From NCBI GenBank assembly GCA_032622095.1, contig CP136065.1, positions 115,921,195 through 115,985,194 of the forward strand: DNA of 64,000 bases. Direction: 5' to 3'. Each line of letters opens with the position of its first letter. Position 1 is the first letter of the stretch. The translations under genes and the position numbers were made by a program. The notes beneath the pieces are model-generated. The model did no database searches, was not told the DNA's origin, and saw only the letters and a program-made list of their open reading frames with translations. This document shows, piece after piece, positions 47,851-60,900 of this stretch. The stretch is from Siphonodentalium dalli. Lineage: Eukaryota > Mollusca > Scaphopoda > Gadilida > Siphonodentaliidae.

Positions 47851-48993
47851 TTAAACATGGCAAATTTCATCATCACTCGACTCATCGTCAGTATTACTGT
47901 CATCTGCGTCTATCCTGGAATTTCTAGAAAGTCTCTCAACCACAGTTTTAACTGATATTCTAAATTGATCCTTGTTGATCTTATCAAGTGGTGACTTCTT
48001 GATGGTTTTATATCCTGTGCACTCTCTCCCGGGAGTTAGTTTGAAAGGTCGCAGTGTGCGCAGAGTTTTAATAATGACTTCCTCGTCTTTATCAGACAAG
48101 CGAGATGAATGCCTGGACCTCTCTTTTCTCAAGTTCAAGCCTTCATCGAGACCATCCAGAATATCTGAAATGGTATCTGCTCCACCAGTAGAACGCAAGA
48201 TAGCCTTCTGAGTTTTTCCTGACCCAAGGTTTTTTATCAGTGCCTTCTGATTCCTTACAGAATGTTCCTGAACAAGATCAGCTTCAACGTTCCTTCCCTG
48301 TCCACCATTTTTGTTGACAAATGAACCTTCGAGCACTCGAATCCTGTCCAATGGTGACAAAATATGATCGGTCTTCAGAATGTAATCAATATTTTCGATG
48401 AAATACTTGCTCCGTTTTGAATGAGAGTAGAAGAAAGGGAGATTCATCATTGCATTTGGAACCACTCTTTCGGTATCGCCTTCCCTTGCAGTATCATTCA
48501 TTTCCTCGATTTGAATAGCCCAATGGCACAAATTCATTGAATAGTTGTAAACCATATCCTGCGAGTCTAGCACTGGTTCCTGTGGAGCTATTTGTGCAGG
48601 CACCGTTGCTTCAGGAATAATAACAAGGCCATGCTTTGTTTTGTCCACAATTTTGTACACTACTCCTGGTATTTGGCTAATTTCTTGCTCTGGGAGTGAA
48701 AAGTCCAAGTATCCATAATGCTTCATGAAACGATTCAGCATATCATGCATACCCAAGAGATTTTTATCACGATCTGTCAGCTTTGGTTCAGAATCTTTGT
48801 TTTCCATTTCAAAATACTCCAAAGCTTGTTCGATTACGAAATGATGGAATGTCATTAGGATTAGATCCATATGTTGCTGAAATCTACCCTTTACTTTTCC
48901 ATTGATGTCCGTCTTTTGCAGGCGAGATTTAAAGAAATAGAGGGTGCCTGGTTGCCTGAGTGAAGCTGGTCTGAATAACTCATTGTAGGCTTT
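47851..48993 (-). CDS. DUF6589-type transposase, exon 5 (C-terminal)
   Basis: Acceptor CTTTCAG above 48993, phase 0. Encodes residues 574-953, starting KAYNELFRPASLRQPGTLYF and ending at TAA (47851-47853). It carries the conserved end of the family: MNLPFFYSHSKRSKY, then GSFVNKNGGQGRNVEADL..EH (Asp812, Glu816, His817), then KNLGSGKTQKAI. In DUF6589-type proteins this Asn-Gly-rich stretch plus D/E-H block is the most recognisable segment and probably supplies the last acidic active-site residue. The tail ends in an acidic Asp/Ser/Glu cluster. Confidence 0.9.
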   Translation of the reverse strand, partial: KAYNELFRPASLRQPGTLYFFKSRLQKTDINGKVKGRFQQHMDLILMTFHHFVIEQALEYFEMENKDSEPKLTDRDKNLLGMHDMLNRFMKHYGYLDFSLPEQEISQIPGVVYKIVDKTKHGLVIIPEATVPAQIAPQEPVLDSQDMVYNYSMNLCHWAIQIEEMNDTAREGDTERVVPNAMMNLPFFYSHSKRSKYFIENIDYILKTDHILSPLDRIRVLEGSFVNKNGGQGRNVEADLVQEHSVRNQKALIKNLGSGKTQKAILRSTGGADTISDILDGLDEGLNLRKERSRHSSRLSDKDEEVIIKTLRTLRPFKLTPGRECTGYKTIKKSPLDKINKDQFRISVKTVVERLSRNSRIDADDSNTDDESSDDEICHV

Positions 48994-49494
48994 CTGAAAG
49001 ACATGTGTGAAGTTGTGTAGATGTCTATGTAATAAATATTTGTCAAGTTAAGCTACAGGCTTTTTCCACTTACAAGTTTAATTTTTGTGTAAATTTTAAA
49101 TCCTGTGATAAACTGTTTTTGATGCAAGTCACTAGAAAAATTGTATCATGAATTTTTTTAGACATTTAAAATTCTCCCAATACCTGATAAATGTCCTGGG
49201 GTATACTTAAGAATATTTCTTGGGACATTTTAAATGATTATTAACCCTTCCATGGCTGGAGCTTCCTGAAATTTATGGATTGGTGTCATGAGACAGTTAT
49301 AACAGTTGCATAGGCGTCAGTTATAACAATTAAACATCGCCAAAAATTGTCATATCACCTCATATGACACTCTATCATCAATATTGTCCAACTAAACATT
49401 CTGTAACTTTTGTTTTGAAATTTGTAGATGTATTACAAAAATAAATTACAATTGTTTTAAATGAGAAAATAAAATAATCCCAACTTTAAGATGC

Positions 49495-49690
49495 AGGATC
49501 CGATTAAACACCCCTAAATTACTATTTCCATGGTTTTGGGGCTAAAAAATGTTTGATTCGAGTCGAGAAACCCACCCATCAAAGTTCAGAGTGATCAAAT
49601 GTCGATTTTTGAAATTTGTTATTGCCCAGATAATTGTTAGTGACCAGGCAAAATTTATATTCACCAAGCCGACATCTCGGATCAAATTGC
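49495..49690 (+). repeat. Partial copy of the 56256-56734 MITE family
   Basis: ATCCGATTAAACACC, then ATTACTATTTCCATGG, then TTTGATTCGAGTCGAG and ACCCATCAAAG, matches the left part of the element at 56256. Lies in transposase intron 4. Confidence 0.6.
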
Positions 49691-50378
49691 GAATAAAGAT
49701 GTATAACTCTAAAATAAAGTGGCTTTGGGTATTGCAATGAGCTGCTGTCATTTTATGTAAACTATTTGTCTTTGTTGGGCACTTTGGTTTTCATTTACTA
49801 TTTTACAATTAGGACAGGCAATAATCCTTAGCCATAATTGCACAAAATGTTCAGGTGACCAAAAGTTACAATGTATTTGCTCGACGGAATCAAATACTGG
49901 ACCCCCCCCCCCCCAAATTTACGGCCCTGCTCTTGACCTGATCTACAATAAATAATAATTCAGAAGAGGACGTAATTGCGATGTAACCAGGCACAATCAA
50001 CCATGTGACTTTTAGCGATGTCTGCTTCGATATCTTTCAGAATAAGTCAATAATTTTTTATGTGTGAAGACCTCAAAAAACATTCTTTTCCCGCAAAAGT
50101 GTTCACTAATGATATTAGCGTTTACTAATAACTAGCCAATCAAATTATTTTCATTTGTGATTTTAACACTCTGTTGGTTTTATTTAGTTGTTGTAGATAC
50201 ACAGGTGATGTGGGCATTAATCTGTGGATTGGGTAAGTACAATATGTTGGAGGGGAAACTTAGGTGAGGAGAAAGGTGCTCATTGCACAAAGAGTGTCAC
50301 ATTCTTTCATCATAATAGGATAGCCAAAGGCAATACCTACATACCCAGATTTTGAAGCAAAAATGTAACTGAACTCAC

Positions 50379-50554
50379 TGCAAGTAGATCCTGTTTAACA
50401 TGCCACATTTCTATGATGATTGGATGTAGGTCGGCAATCTTCTTTACTGGAGACGGGGCCAGAGCACGCAGTTGTTTGGATTCTTGTAGTCTTACTCTTG
50501 TCAATTGGTCACCACCAACTGTCACTCTGTTTGTATGCAACAGGTCTGCAGAGC
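50379..50554 (-). CDS. DUF6589-type transposase, exon 4
   Basis: Acceptor TTCTATTCAAG above 50554; two bases complete Gly515. It encodes SADLLHTNRVTVGGDQLTRV...IIIEMWHVKQDLLA (516-573) and ends in phase 0 at donor GCA/GTGAGT. The GGDQ motif (Asp530) followed by a Trp-His (565-566) is the family signature and probably contains the second catalytic acidic residue of an RNase H-like fold. This assignment is from family resemblance, not structure. Confidence 0.9.
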
Positions 50555-50849
50555 CTTGAATAGAAAACAATGATCACCTATCATTTGGTTTGGTACTTAT
50601 AAATATCATATAATCAACCACAGCACCTACTATGGGCGGATCCAGGGTAATTTATGCACGTAAACTCATGTAATTAATTAACCCTTAATTTAAAAAAGCA
50701 CTGTATACTTGTACATGTGACTTTACAATGTCCACTTTTTTGTTGATTCTAAAATATCTTCACCCATTCCACTTTTGAACTGAAAATTGTAATATACATT
50801 ATATGATACATGTACATCATAAGATATACCGGGTAAGGAAATTTCAAAT

Positions 50850-51130
50850 AGATAGTTCAGGGGGGATCGCGCAAAAAAATTCCGACACAAGGCCGGGGGT
50901 GGGGGGTCGCAGCTCCTGAAAACACGTTTTTTTCCGGTGTTTGCTGGTGCTTGCAAATTTTTTCCTTTTCCCCTTTTTTGACCTAATTACAAGCTGTTTA
51001 GCCTATATAATGATTGTTTTGATGTGTTATGATCTAAATAACACATGTAGTGTACACACAAGATACTAGGTACAGTTCCCTGTGGTCAGGTTGGCCTCAG
51101 AATTTCTTTATTATTTGGTCCCTTCTAATA
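50850..51130 (-). repeat. Dispersed repeat with G/C-rich head, copy 1
   Basis: GGGGGGATCGCGCAAAA, then GGCCGGGGGTGGGGGGTCGC, then GGTTGGCCT is paralleled at 55394-55670 (GGGGGGTCGCACAAAA, GGGCCGGGGTGGGTGGGTCC, GGTTGGCCT). Lies in an intron. Confidence 0.5.
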
Positions 51131-51903
51131 CTAAGTAAACCTTCGTGAAATTTTTAAATGCGCTGGTCCACCTGGGTTGGATAACCACTTGGTATGTAAA
51201 TATATTATAATGAACTCTAAAGACATATAATCTACATATAATTCAGTAAGTAAAATAAAATATCACATTAGCAATATCTGTGGTATCAAACTGAAATTCA
51301 ACTCTCCAAGTCTGATATGAAACTGAAATAATGTGTAAAATAAATGTAGAACATGCCTGTTCAGCCACCTTCGCTGGACATTCTACACCCTGATGTTTTT
51401 GCCTATAATGGCTCTCCAGCTTGATAAATTTCACTCAAATGTGACTGGAAAGGGGGGGATCCCAAAACCATGAGTGGAAATTTGTTTTTTTTTCGCACAA
51501 AGAGGGGGGGGGGGGGGTTCCAAAGTGTTGCAAAAAAAAAATCAGCAATGTGTATGCAAATTCCCCCCCTGCATAGTTCCTTATATACCAACTTGATGCT
51601 AGATATAAGATTCTATTTCTGTGATATTTATTTCCTGAATTCACTTTCCTGAAAAACCAAGCCTTATTGATATAATAAAAAAAAATCAAGCATTTTTGAT
51701 TTGATACCAAAATAAACATATTTTTTGCACCAGCTCATAAAATAATACCAGTGTCAATTAAAAAATATCCTCTAATTTAACCCTCTGGGAACCTCTGTCT
51801 GTGAATATCAAACATGCTACATGTATGTTCAGGCCAGATGCAGATAGTTATACCAGTAGTACAAAGGCAAGTGTGGTGGGGGTACTATCAATTGAAAACT
51901 CAC

Positions 51904-52471
51904 CAAAAGCTTCATCATACAACAAAATCAGTGTTTCCTCCCACTGGTCCAAGATCTGCAAACATTCATCATGCCTCTTCTCATCTCTAAATTGCAAGGG
52001 AAGTTGGAATGCTAGAGACTTCTTGCTCATTTCCTTAGCATGTGGGTGGTGTATGTGGGATGGCAACAGTTTCTTCATCCAATTGAAGCCCGGCAATGTT
52101 GTTATAATTCTTCCCAAGATGACTCCATAGGAAAACTCCAATCGCTTCATTTGTTCACCAATTGGAACAAAGCACTCAGCTTTGACATCTTCAAGATTGA
52201 ACTTTGGTGGGATATTACTAAGTAAGGTGTTTGCAACTCTACTGAACAGAATGTTAGAAACAAAAAAATGGTGATCCTTGTGTTTATTGTCAATAGCTTG
52301 GCTCCCTGTTTTCACTTTAATGTCCAGGTTATCTCCTGTTAGTTTGACCAGTGGATTTTCTTTTAGCTTCTTCACAATGTTGCTACGCATATTACCAGCA
52401 GCTTCATCTAGTATGTTGAGTTTTGATGCACATGAAAGTGACACCCCCATATGATTTAGTCTTTCCAAACC
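51904..52471 (-). CDS. DUF6589-type transposase, exon 3
   Basis: Acceptor TTTTTTTTCACAACAG above 52471, phase 0; donor TTTG/GTGAGT below 51904 leaves one base. Encodes residues 326-514: GLERLNHMGVSLSCASK, then LTGDNLDIKV (Asp372, Asp375) and KHKDHHFFVSN. GDNLD followed about 20 residues later by H-H-F-F is the hallmark pattern of this family and probably marks the first catalytic Asp. The remainder ends LILLYDEAFG. Confidence 0.9.
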
Positions 52472-52793
52472 CTGTTGTGAAAAAAAATTATTTATAAGAA
52501 AATAAATAACCAGCTGTTCTACACAATTATGGGGCTGGGAACAGGTTTGCCTATCAAACACATTGTTATACAATACATTATATGTTTTACAGAGAATCGG
52601 TTCGTCGAAATTAAACAATCCTTGAAAATATTAGCCCTTTTGGTTGACATAAATTTTCATGAACTCTATCCCAACACCACCATCAGTGAGAGGGTTATTT
52701 CAAATGATTATCAATGGATTTCAAAGCTTTTTGGTTATCAGCGATATTTAGTTTCACAATCAGTAACTGATAAGGGTTTTAAAATTTAAATAG

Positions 52794-52932
52794 AGAATAA
52801 TCACTTACTTGAAATGGTGACATGAAATAATTCATGAGAGGCAGGGATGTTGTACAAACAAAATTTTACAAAATAATCCCTGCCTCGAATGAATTATTTC
52901 ATGGCACCAGTTCAATCAAGTGATTATTCGGT
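52794..52932. repeat. Long imperfect hairpin
   Basis: GAATAATCACTTACTTGA... pairs with ...TCAAGTGATTATTCGG; inner arms CATGAAATAATTCATGAGAG / CGAATGAATTATTTCATGGC and GGCAGGGAT / ATCCCTGCC. In transposase intron 2. Confidence 0.75.
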
Positions 52933-53949
52933 TTATTTATATTCCACTATAAACATTTGATTTTAATACAGAAATCCACATAAGACTGGCATTGTATTAT
53001 ACACATATATCATTTATAATCACCCGAGAAGTCAAATCACACATAGGAATATAATAACTAAAAATTCTTCAGTGCATATATAGAACTTGTATTTTTTCCC
53101 AAATGTAATTTCATCCTGGCCATACATGTACATTTGTGTACAAGATATACATGTAAAACACAACATTTGTAAACGTCTGTTTTGAGATAAAGGTGCACAA
53201 GTGTGGTGTTCAATCAGCTTGTTATACAGTTTTCTTTGGTGTAAAAGGGAATAACTGCAAATTGTTACAGTCATCACTCCAAATTATCATTCAAGTGAGG
53301 TCAAGCCCAAAATATTTTATGATCTTACATGAAAGATATACCAAGGGTTTGCAAAGTTGACATATCATTCATTTATCTAAATCTTATTATACTGTAAAAT
53401 ATTGAATATCAAATAAATTTCATTGAATCTTGAATCTTGTGCATGTATTCCTCTCCCACACTTTTGGAGAACTTGTGGATCAATTTGGGATTGGGCAAAA
53501 AAAACATTCAACCTGGTGGTTGCATGTTTCATTGTAAAAAGGATACACCTAAGTACTATGTAGGAAGTATTTGATACACAATTATGAAATTAGTCATAAT
53601 AATTATATTCCTACCATTAATCTTCACACTCTTATAATCATAAAATGTAGAGATCCTGGTGAACTGCAATCTGGTTCTGTCGGCATTTTTGAACTCAAAC
53701 TAAACAATATAAAGTATAAACTGAAACAAAACAAAAACAAGAAATCTAGGAAATGTCATAAGAGCAGACATAAAACTCAATGGTCTCTGAACAACTATTG
53801 TTAAAAAAACACTTCTAAGATTTTCATTCGGGAAATCTTGAAATGTCTGAATACCCTAACATATAACATTAATATATAAAAATAATTAAAAAAAAATATA
53901 AATAGAATATGTACTCAATTTTGTTTGTTTGTCTGTCAATTGACCTGCC

Positions 53950-54480
53950 GGGGGAGTGTCATGTGAAATGTGCTGTTGACATCAGATGTCTTAAATAGCC
54001 ACTAATAATTAATGTAAATAACTAAATAATTAATTATACATGTATACCTAAATGGTTGGAATCGGGTCATTGAAAATGTTTTCACAGGGGTAAATTGACA
54101 CCAGATATGTAATGGAATAGGTGCTGTTGACCGTATATTATATTATCAAATATAAGCAATAAAGAGCATTTCTGACAAGATTAGACCAAGGAAAATTGGT
54201 GTACATGAGTCACTTGCCAGCAAGATGAATATTGTGGATATCATTCGATAGGCACATTTGACTTTGAATGACTTAAACAGTGACTAATAAATTATATTAA
54301 CAACATAGATGGTCACTGAAGAGCGTTTATTATCATCTCATAAAATATGATATACTTTTACATCGGTAGTCATGGATAAGTAATATTGACCTCAGATGAC
54401 TTAAAGAGGCACTAATAATTAGCAACAAAGAGTGTTCATTATCAACTGAAAAGATAGAGATAACTTTAGCTGGAGAGTGT
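53950..54480 (+). repeat. Degenerate repeats in transposase intron
   Basis: A phrase like GATGACTTAAAGAGGCACTAATAATTA recurs at about 53988, 54265 and 54397, with related sequence around each. Low similarity and irregular spacing. Confidence 0.4.
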
Positions 54481-55104
54481 CATTCAATAGGTGATGTTTA
54501 CCTTTATAGTATGTGACTTGTAATTACTTATTCTTTACACAAGCAATGTATCTCATATAATAGTTCAAGATTGTGTCAACATAACAAGCAGTGATTAAGC
54601 AGATGTGCTGCATAACAATACTAGCAAAAAATAAACATGCTGGTAACCAAATCAATTGTGGCCACCATGTTGATCAACATGCACAAAATTTAACAAACTT
54701 CAGTGACATACATGTAGTAAACAGTCAGTGCAACCTGCGTCTGGACAATATTATATGCTAACCTTGTCTTTTGAGATTCGAGTCATGATCCCATTGAGAG
54801 GTATAATCATTATACAAGTTACTTGGATTAGCAGATAAAACTGGGAAGACAAGAGTAGAAGCAAAAATAATTTCAATATAGTTTCATGTCAAATTTTAAA
54901 GATAAGTACTATTAAGCCGTCAATACCATACATGTATGATATCCACAAAATATTGAACTTGTATTCAGCATCAGATGCACTTAGTTAGCTACAAGTATGT
55001 CCCCACATGTATAATACCGAGAATAATACCGAGAATAATACAAAACTGTAAGGTTATAATTTATAACTGGGTAAAATAACTGGTATAAAAATGAAACAAT
55101 TTAC

Positions 55105-55288
55105 CCTGTCTTCCAGATGTCCACGGATGCAAACAACAGTCACTAATCTATGCCACGCTGAAAGACGGTTATCTCGCTCCTTCATCAGTACTGCATATGC
55201 AGCTACAATAGCCGGTATTGTGGTCTGCTTCACATTATGGTTTGGGGTGTCTAGGACACTGCAAAACACATCCAACAAGAATGGAACC
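55105..55288 (-). CDS. DUF6589-type transposase, exon 2
   Basis: Acceptor CTAATTACAG above 55288; the first G completes an Arg codon with exon 1. Donor AGG/GTAAAT below 55105, phase 0. Encodes VPFLLDVFCSVLDTPNHNVK...AVLMKERDNRLSAWHRL..VVCIRGHLEDR (265-325). In DUF6589 proteins this helical region, ending before the GDN motif, is common. The join from exon 1 (KEIHE-R-VPFLL) keeps frame exactly. Confidence 0.85.
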
Positions 55289-55393
55289 CTGTAATTAGAT
55301 AACATTAGCATAGTTTATTAATATAAACTTCAGATATGGACAGTATTTTCAATACATTCTCATATCAAGATATCAATATTATCTGGTGTGTCA

Positions 55394-55417
55394 GGGGGGG
55401 GGGGGGGGGGGGGGGGG
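55394..55417. repeat. Poly-G tract (24 bases)
   Basis: Uninterrupted G run at the head of a dispersed repeat related to 50850-51130. Length is uncertain in any assembly. Confidence 0.85.
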
Positions 55418-55925
55418 TCGCACAAAAGTTTTATCATACAGGGCCGGGGTGGGTGGGTCCGAAGAAGCCCGAAAAAATGAGTTTGTGCACATTTTTTTCT
55501 ATTCACATTTTTGCCCTTGTTTTAAGTTGTTTTCAGATATATTTATTAATAATTGTGTTCTAAGGCAGGTTAAAGTACTGGTATATAAAAATTATATGTC
55601 TGTGCCATGCCCTGTTACTTAAATTTTAAACAAGGCGCGATTGGCCCACACGGTTGGCCTTCGTTAATGGTTATAATTTAGAAATAAAAGTCAAGAAATT
55701 ATAACATGTTGTAAAGAATATAGTAATGGCATATTATATGATTGTATGAATGCCATATTATCCTCAAATCACACATTGTGTGAGTCGAACATTTGTTTAT
55801 ATACATTATAATGATTATACAGCATGTAAAGAGTGAGCAATAAGCACAACACTGTGCAAATGTTTTAGGAGAGTGATTCACTGTGACTCATTCAACACCG
55901 AAATCTTGAAAAGGCGAGGGTTAGT

Positions 55926-56962
55926 TAGGCCTAAAAAAAAGACGTTTGTTTCCGCTAACCGACCGACCCTATTTTAAACCCAATTCATATCATAACAAGA
56001 TGCAAAACATTTATATATATTGACATAAGAAATCAGGTGTCCCCAAAAAATACCTACATGTAGATCCTTCACTGAATGCAGAGGAGAAGGTGGGGTTGTG
56101 AAGCCATCGTTAAGAGTTCAGTACAAGACGGTCACTCCAATATGTGAACAGTGCAGTGGTGCTGGACTGACTCCAGTTTCGCCAGACCATATGGGAAATA
56201 TTAGGATTATCAAAGACTATATTAGTATATAGACTAGTATATATGTAAATATTAAAGGTACTCAATCCGATAAAACTCCTCTCAATTACTATTTCAATGG
56301 CTTCGGGGGTCAAAAATATTTGATTCGAGTCGAGGAAGTCACCCATCAAAGCTCAGATTTGTTAGATATCGATTTTAGAAATCTATTATTTTTCATTATC
56401 GGGAATTCTTTCTGGCCCAGAAGACAGTCAAAATTTCGTTATTATTACCACTTGATTATAGAGTTATCCATCCTTGTCTGTTTGAATAGAGTTTTGGCGT
56501 AAAATCTCGAGCAGGTTACCAAATTGACGGCAGTTATTAGTACTCATCTCGAGCAATTAACAATTTTCAAAAATCAATATCTAATAACTCTGAGCTTTGT
56601 TTGATGGGTTCCTCGACAGGAATCAAATATTTGTTACCCCCAAAGCCAAAGAAATAGTAATATAGGACCCTCTGATCGGATTGTTGTTGTTGGAATCTGT
56701 TGAGATGGGGACCCTCTTTACGGATTGAGTACCTTTAAAGCATATGTAAGATTGAATTGGAGTTTCTAGTTCCTCTGTCATCTGGGTTAACCTGATTGGG
56801 GCTAAGAAGTGCATAGTTTGGGTTATTGACAAGTATTACACATTTTTTTTTTAAATACTGAAAAATAAAAGTTAACAAAAAAAAAGTTAAGCCCACCTAC
56901 CTACCCTAATTTTTTTCAGCTCGTTAGCGGAAACAAATGTATTTTTTTTTTAGGCCTTAGAG
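55926..56962. mobile_element. ~1.04-kb TIR element containing a nested MITE
   Basis: Left TTAGGCCTAAAAAAAAGACG then TTTGTTTCCGCTAAC; right is the complement, GTTAGCGGAAACAAATGTA then TTTTTTTTTTAGGCCT. TSD not clear. The 56256-56734 element lies inside. Confidence 0.65.
56256..56734. mobile_element. 479-bp MITE with TTAA target duplication
   Basis: AGGTACTCAATCCG at 56256 and CGGATTGAGTACCT ending 56734, bordered by TTAA (56252-56255 and 56735-56738). The interior is also broadly palindromic: TTTGATTCGAGTCGAGGAAG on the left against CCTCGACAGGAATCAAATAT on the right. TTAA duplication points to piggyBac- or Kolobok-type mobilisation. Confidence 0.82.
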
Positions 56963-57132
56963 CTATACTGATATGTTATAAACAATTTGGTGGAATTTCT
57001 AACCAAAGTTCACTTAATGCATGGGGTATCCACGACATGAGTGTTTTGCTTACAGCATACTCTTTGCATACTGTTTGCTTACATAACGTGGGGTTTATTC
57101 CCCATGACAGAAATAGCATTTAATACAACTAT

Positions 57133-57656
57133 TAGTTATTTGTCCCCCGACGTTTCCGTCGGAGGACTATAGAAATGACCCTCGTCCGTCCGTCCGTGCG
57201 TCCGTGTGTCTGTGCGTCCGAGATTGGGTACCTTCATGGTGTAATCAACTCCTCCTACAGTTTTAAATGTAGAGATTTGAAACTCTGGGATATTGTTCCT
57301 AACATGTTGGTGATTTGCAACATCTATATAGCTAATAAAAAATATTTTTTTTTCCATATTTTCGGGGGGATTTTCGACTTAGAAAATTTGGAACATTTTT
57401 GCCTTTTGGATGAGATTGGGTACCTTCATGGTGTAATCAACTCCTCCTATAGTTTTAGATGTAGAGATTTGAAACTCTGGGATATTGTTCCTAACATGTT
57501 GGTGATTTGCAACATCTATATAGCTAATATTTGTTTATGGAGTTATTAACCCTTTTCGACTTAGAAAATTTCAACATTTTTTTTTAATTTCTTCAACAAA
57601 GCGGCATCGACTTGCCATGTTGTCGGGGGACACTGTGGTCTGCTGACCTTTTATTA
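57133..57656 (-). mobile_element. Hairpin-ended tandem element, copy 2 (inverted)
   Basis: Reverse orientation of the family at 43874. Terminal stem GTCCCCCGACG-TTTC-CGTCGGAGGAC at 57142-57167, then CGTCCGTCCG, two ~180-base units sharing CATGGTGTAATCAACTCCTC, and the far end TCGGGGGACACTG..GGTCTGCTGACCTTTTATT. Confidence 0.82.
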
Positions 57657-57900
57657 AGTCTAGTGTTTAGGTTCATTGTACCTGAGTACATCTGGTGGAT
57701 TATTTAATTCCTCATTTTGGAAGATGAATCAGAAGAACAATATGAATCAGCCATTTATTAACTCTGAAATGTTGTAAAAGTCAAACATAAAGTGATCCAG
57801 ACTGACCGATGGACAAACCAAAGCACTGACACTGATGGTTATTTAAACCAAATTTCCGTCTACCATCTTTGACCAAAAAATCTTAACAAAATATGTACAT

Positions 57901-60900
57901 GGGCTCTTTCACGTTAAAGGTTGACAAAATGAATTTTTCGGATAGGAGGGAAAATGATGCATTTGTTATTGTGTTTGGAGTGTCTTAATAATATTTCTAT
58001 AGTACTGACGCACAGCCCAACCTGCAGACAAAATTTCACTACTATATTGGAAAAAATAACAAAATTATAGGGCGATGGGTACCAATTTTGGCATATTTTG
58101 AGTGGCCAATCATTGCTGTGATGATTTTGTATTCCTTATATTTATTTAAATTTATGGGTTTGCCAAAAGTGTCCCCATTTAACCTTTAGCTTATGTCTGC
58201 TTGATCATGTGGTGAAAATTTTGAGTGATTTCGTGCATTCAGTTTGATGATATTTGAATTTGATGGTTATTGAGATATTCCGTTAAATGATTTATAACAT
58301 GTGAATCTAAAATAAAGCTTTTTATAAACACAATTTACAATAACCATGGATCAGGAATATAGTTCAGTTGGACATTTCATGGTATAGAAGATTATTGGTA
58401 AAATTCGTTTTCTGTGTATTAGTCTATTTAAATTATATTCAATTCTCCAAAATATGTGCACATAAATTCCGTTAAAATCTGTCCTCTCCGAGAATCTTTG
58501 TCAACTGCTAATATTAATGAAATGAGAAAATCATTTTGTATTGTGGGTAAACTGTCACTAGTATTGAGGGTGTATACACTTTAATTGGTTTGCTGAACCA
58601 TCCCGATTTGGAACAGCAGCTCATTAAATGTTAAAAAAAATGTCCTCTCCGAGAATTCAAGCATAGAACCCAGAGATTTTCTGGAAGACATTGGTTTATA
58701 TTGAACTTTAACCATTCTGTTAATGAGAATGGGGTGTAGTAATAATATACTATATTAAAATACAGTTTATGCAACATGCTGTGTCCAATTTGAGCTACTA
58801 ATGTGTTATTTAATTTATTTCCATTGAGGCAATTCAGGTCTGCTCAACTGCAATTGTCTGAGTAAATTGTCAATCTGAAGAATTTCTTGATCATTGATAA
58901 TCATGTCATTGATTACAAGTGGTTTGATGGAAGTGTTGTTCGTAAAACATATGTTTCTCAATAGTTAAATATAATTGTCTTGAATTATCGGAGAGGACAC
59001 ATTTTTTAACAGATTACAGAGTATCTACACTTACTTGCAATATTAAAGGAATAATCCATGTGTGTGTACATATAATAACATTGGAATACCATAGGACCCG
59101 TAAACTGAGATAAATAAACACAGTTCATACCCTGGTGGTCTGTATAACTCTCAATAAAATAGTTTAGACCATACAAAAGTATTATCCATATATTTATACA
59201 ACCATAACATGAGGATTCTGCCCCTATGACCCCTCGATACACTCAATACAGATTACCACAGTTTACCACAGTTCATATAAAAAAATACAGGAAGTAACCC
59301 CCTATAGAATGATTTCACACATTACAATGTTTTATAAGTAACTTGGACGCTAAAATCAATAATAATCAATGTAAATCTTCTAAGCGATCCATGGCCCCTA
59401 AATTTCAATGAACCATGACAGGATGAACAAATTGAAAATTATGGTTCATCACAATAATCCACACCAAGCATTAACAATGTTTATCCGCCTTCTTGGACTG
59501 GAGAAAAAGATTTTTTGAAGTTCTTATTTTATTTAGAGTTATCTGACCCTTTTAATGCCTCCTGACTTAGGACCGCTTGAAGCCCCTGACATGATAAACT
59601 GAAGATAGCCCATTTTCCAAATGCTCTATAGCACTCAATAGATTTGTTTCATACATACCGGTAGAAAAGCATTGATTTCTGTTCTCGACATTAATTCCAT
59701 GACAACCCCATAGCCCTCAATGTTAATCTTCTCACCCCTCATTGTCATTTTAACTCCACTCAACCATGACCCTATGAACAAATTATAAACTATGTCTCCA
59801 TACCAAGTATTATGGAAATCGGCCCAGTGAGACTGCAAATAATTTTGAATTTTAAATAGTGCACTACTACATGTACATTAAATGTGGGTTCGCTCTGTCT
59901 GCTCATATTCTGAAAACATCCATACAATGGACAATGGACTATTCCAATTTATACTTTTAGAATGAAATGGGAGAGTCTATTCATTTGTGAATGCCTATGA
60001 GTTACAGATTATAATAGGGCTAACATATGACAGCTAAAAATAACTCTAGTTCAATAATTTGTCCTGTCTGCAGGTGTCTCTTGTCTCTTATACAGTAAAG
60101 CCTGTATAAATGAGTAAACCTCACATCTGAATAATTGTAAGTCAAAAAAGGGGCATCACTCCAGTAAAAAAAATTGTATCAAACCCATATTCGAACTTGA
60201 TCTGTATTTTGGGCTGCGAAATCACAAACCAAAATACCAGATTTGGTTCCAGTCAGATAAAAACATGTTTGAGTCATCGCAGCATGCTTGAATTCTAAGT
60301 CGAAAAGGGCCCATACCTCTATTTAAAAATCATATCAAACCCATTTTCAAACTCATCCTGCATTTTGGGATGAGAAACTCGTACAAATTTGTGATTGAAT
60401 AGAAAATGTTTGAGTTATCGCACCATGCGTAAAATGTCTACATACGGATAGACAGATGGACGGACAATGAGTGGTCAATCCGAACGTTAACATTACGTAT
60501 AAAATACGATGGTATGGGTACACATAAAAACCAGTTATGGGACAACAGATCTTGTCCCAACTTATCATTTGTCGAGTCATGTTTCCAAGAGTCGGCAATC
60601 TTTCTAAGATTGAGTTACAAGACTCTGATGTCTACAGTGAATGAATGTTAAAAAAGTGTGTCCTCTCCGAGAAAAAGTCAGTGGAAATTGGCAATTTTTA
60701 AATATGCTCTTGTTGAGTCAATTTTTGTCTGATTTTGAAAATGCTTTCAATATTACAATCTTTGAAGCATGCACTTCAACTTGAGAAGTAAAATCTTTAC
60801 ACTACTGATGCATTTTCTATTATCAGAGAATAACAATTGGGGAATATGAATATTAAGAGTTCATAATTTACATATAAATTTAAAAAATATGGAAATTCAA

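Noticed and set aside
57175-57549. 124-codon plus-strand frame
   Set aside because: Two tandem units of the hairpin-ended element, repeating the same peptide; not a gene.
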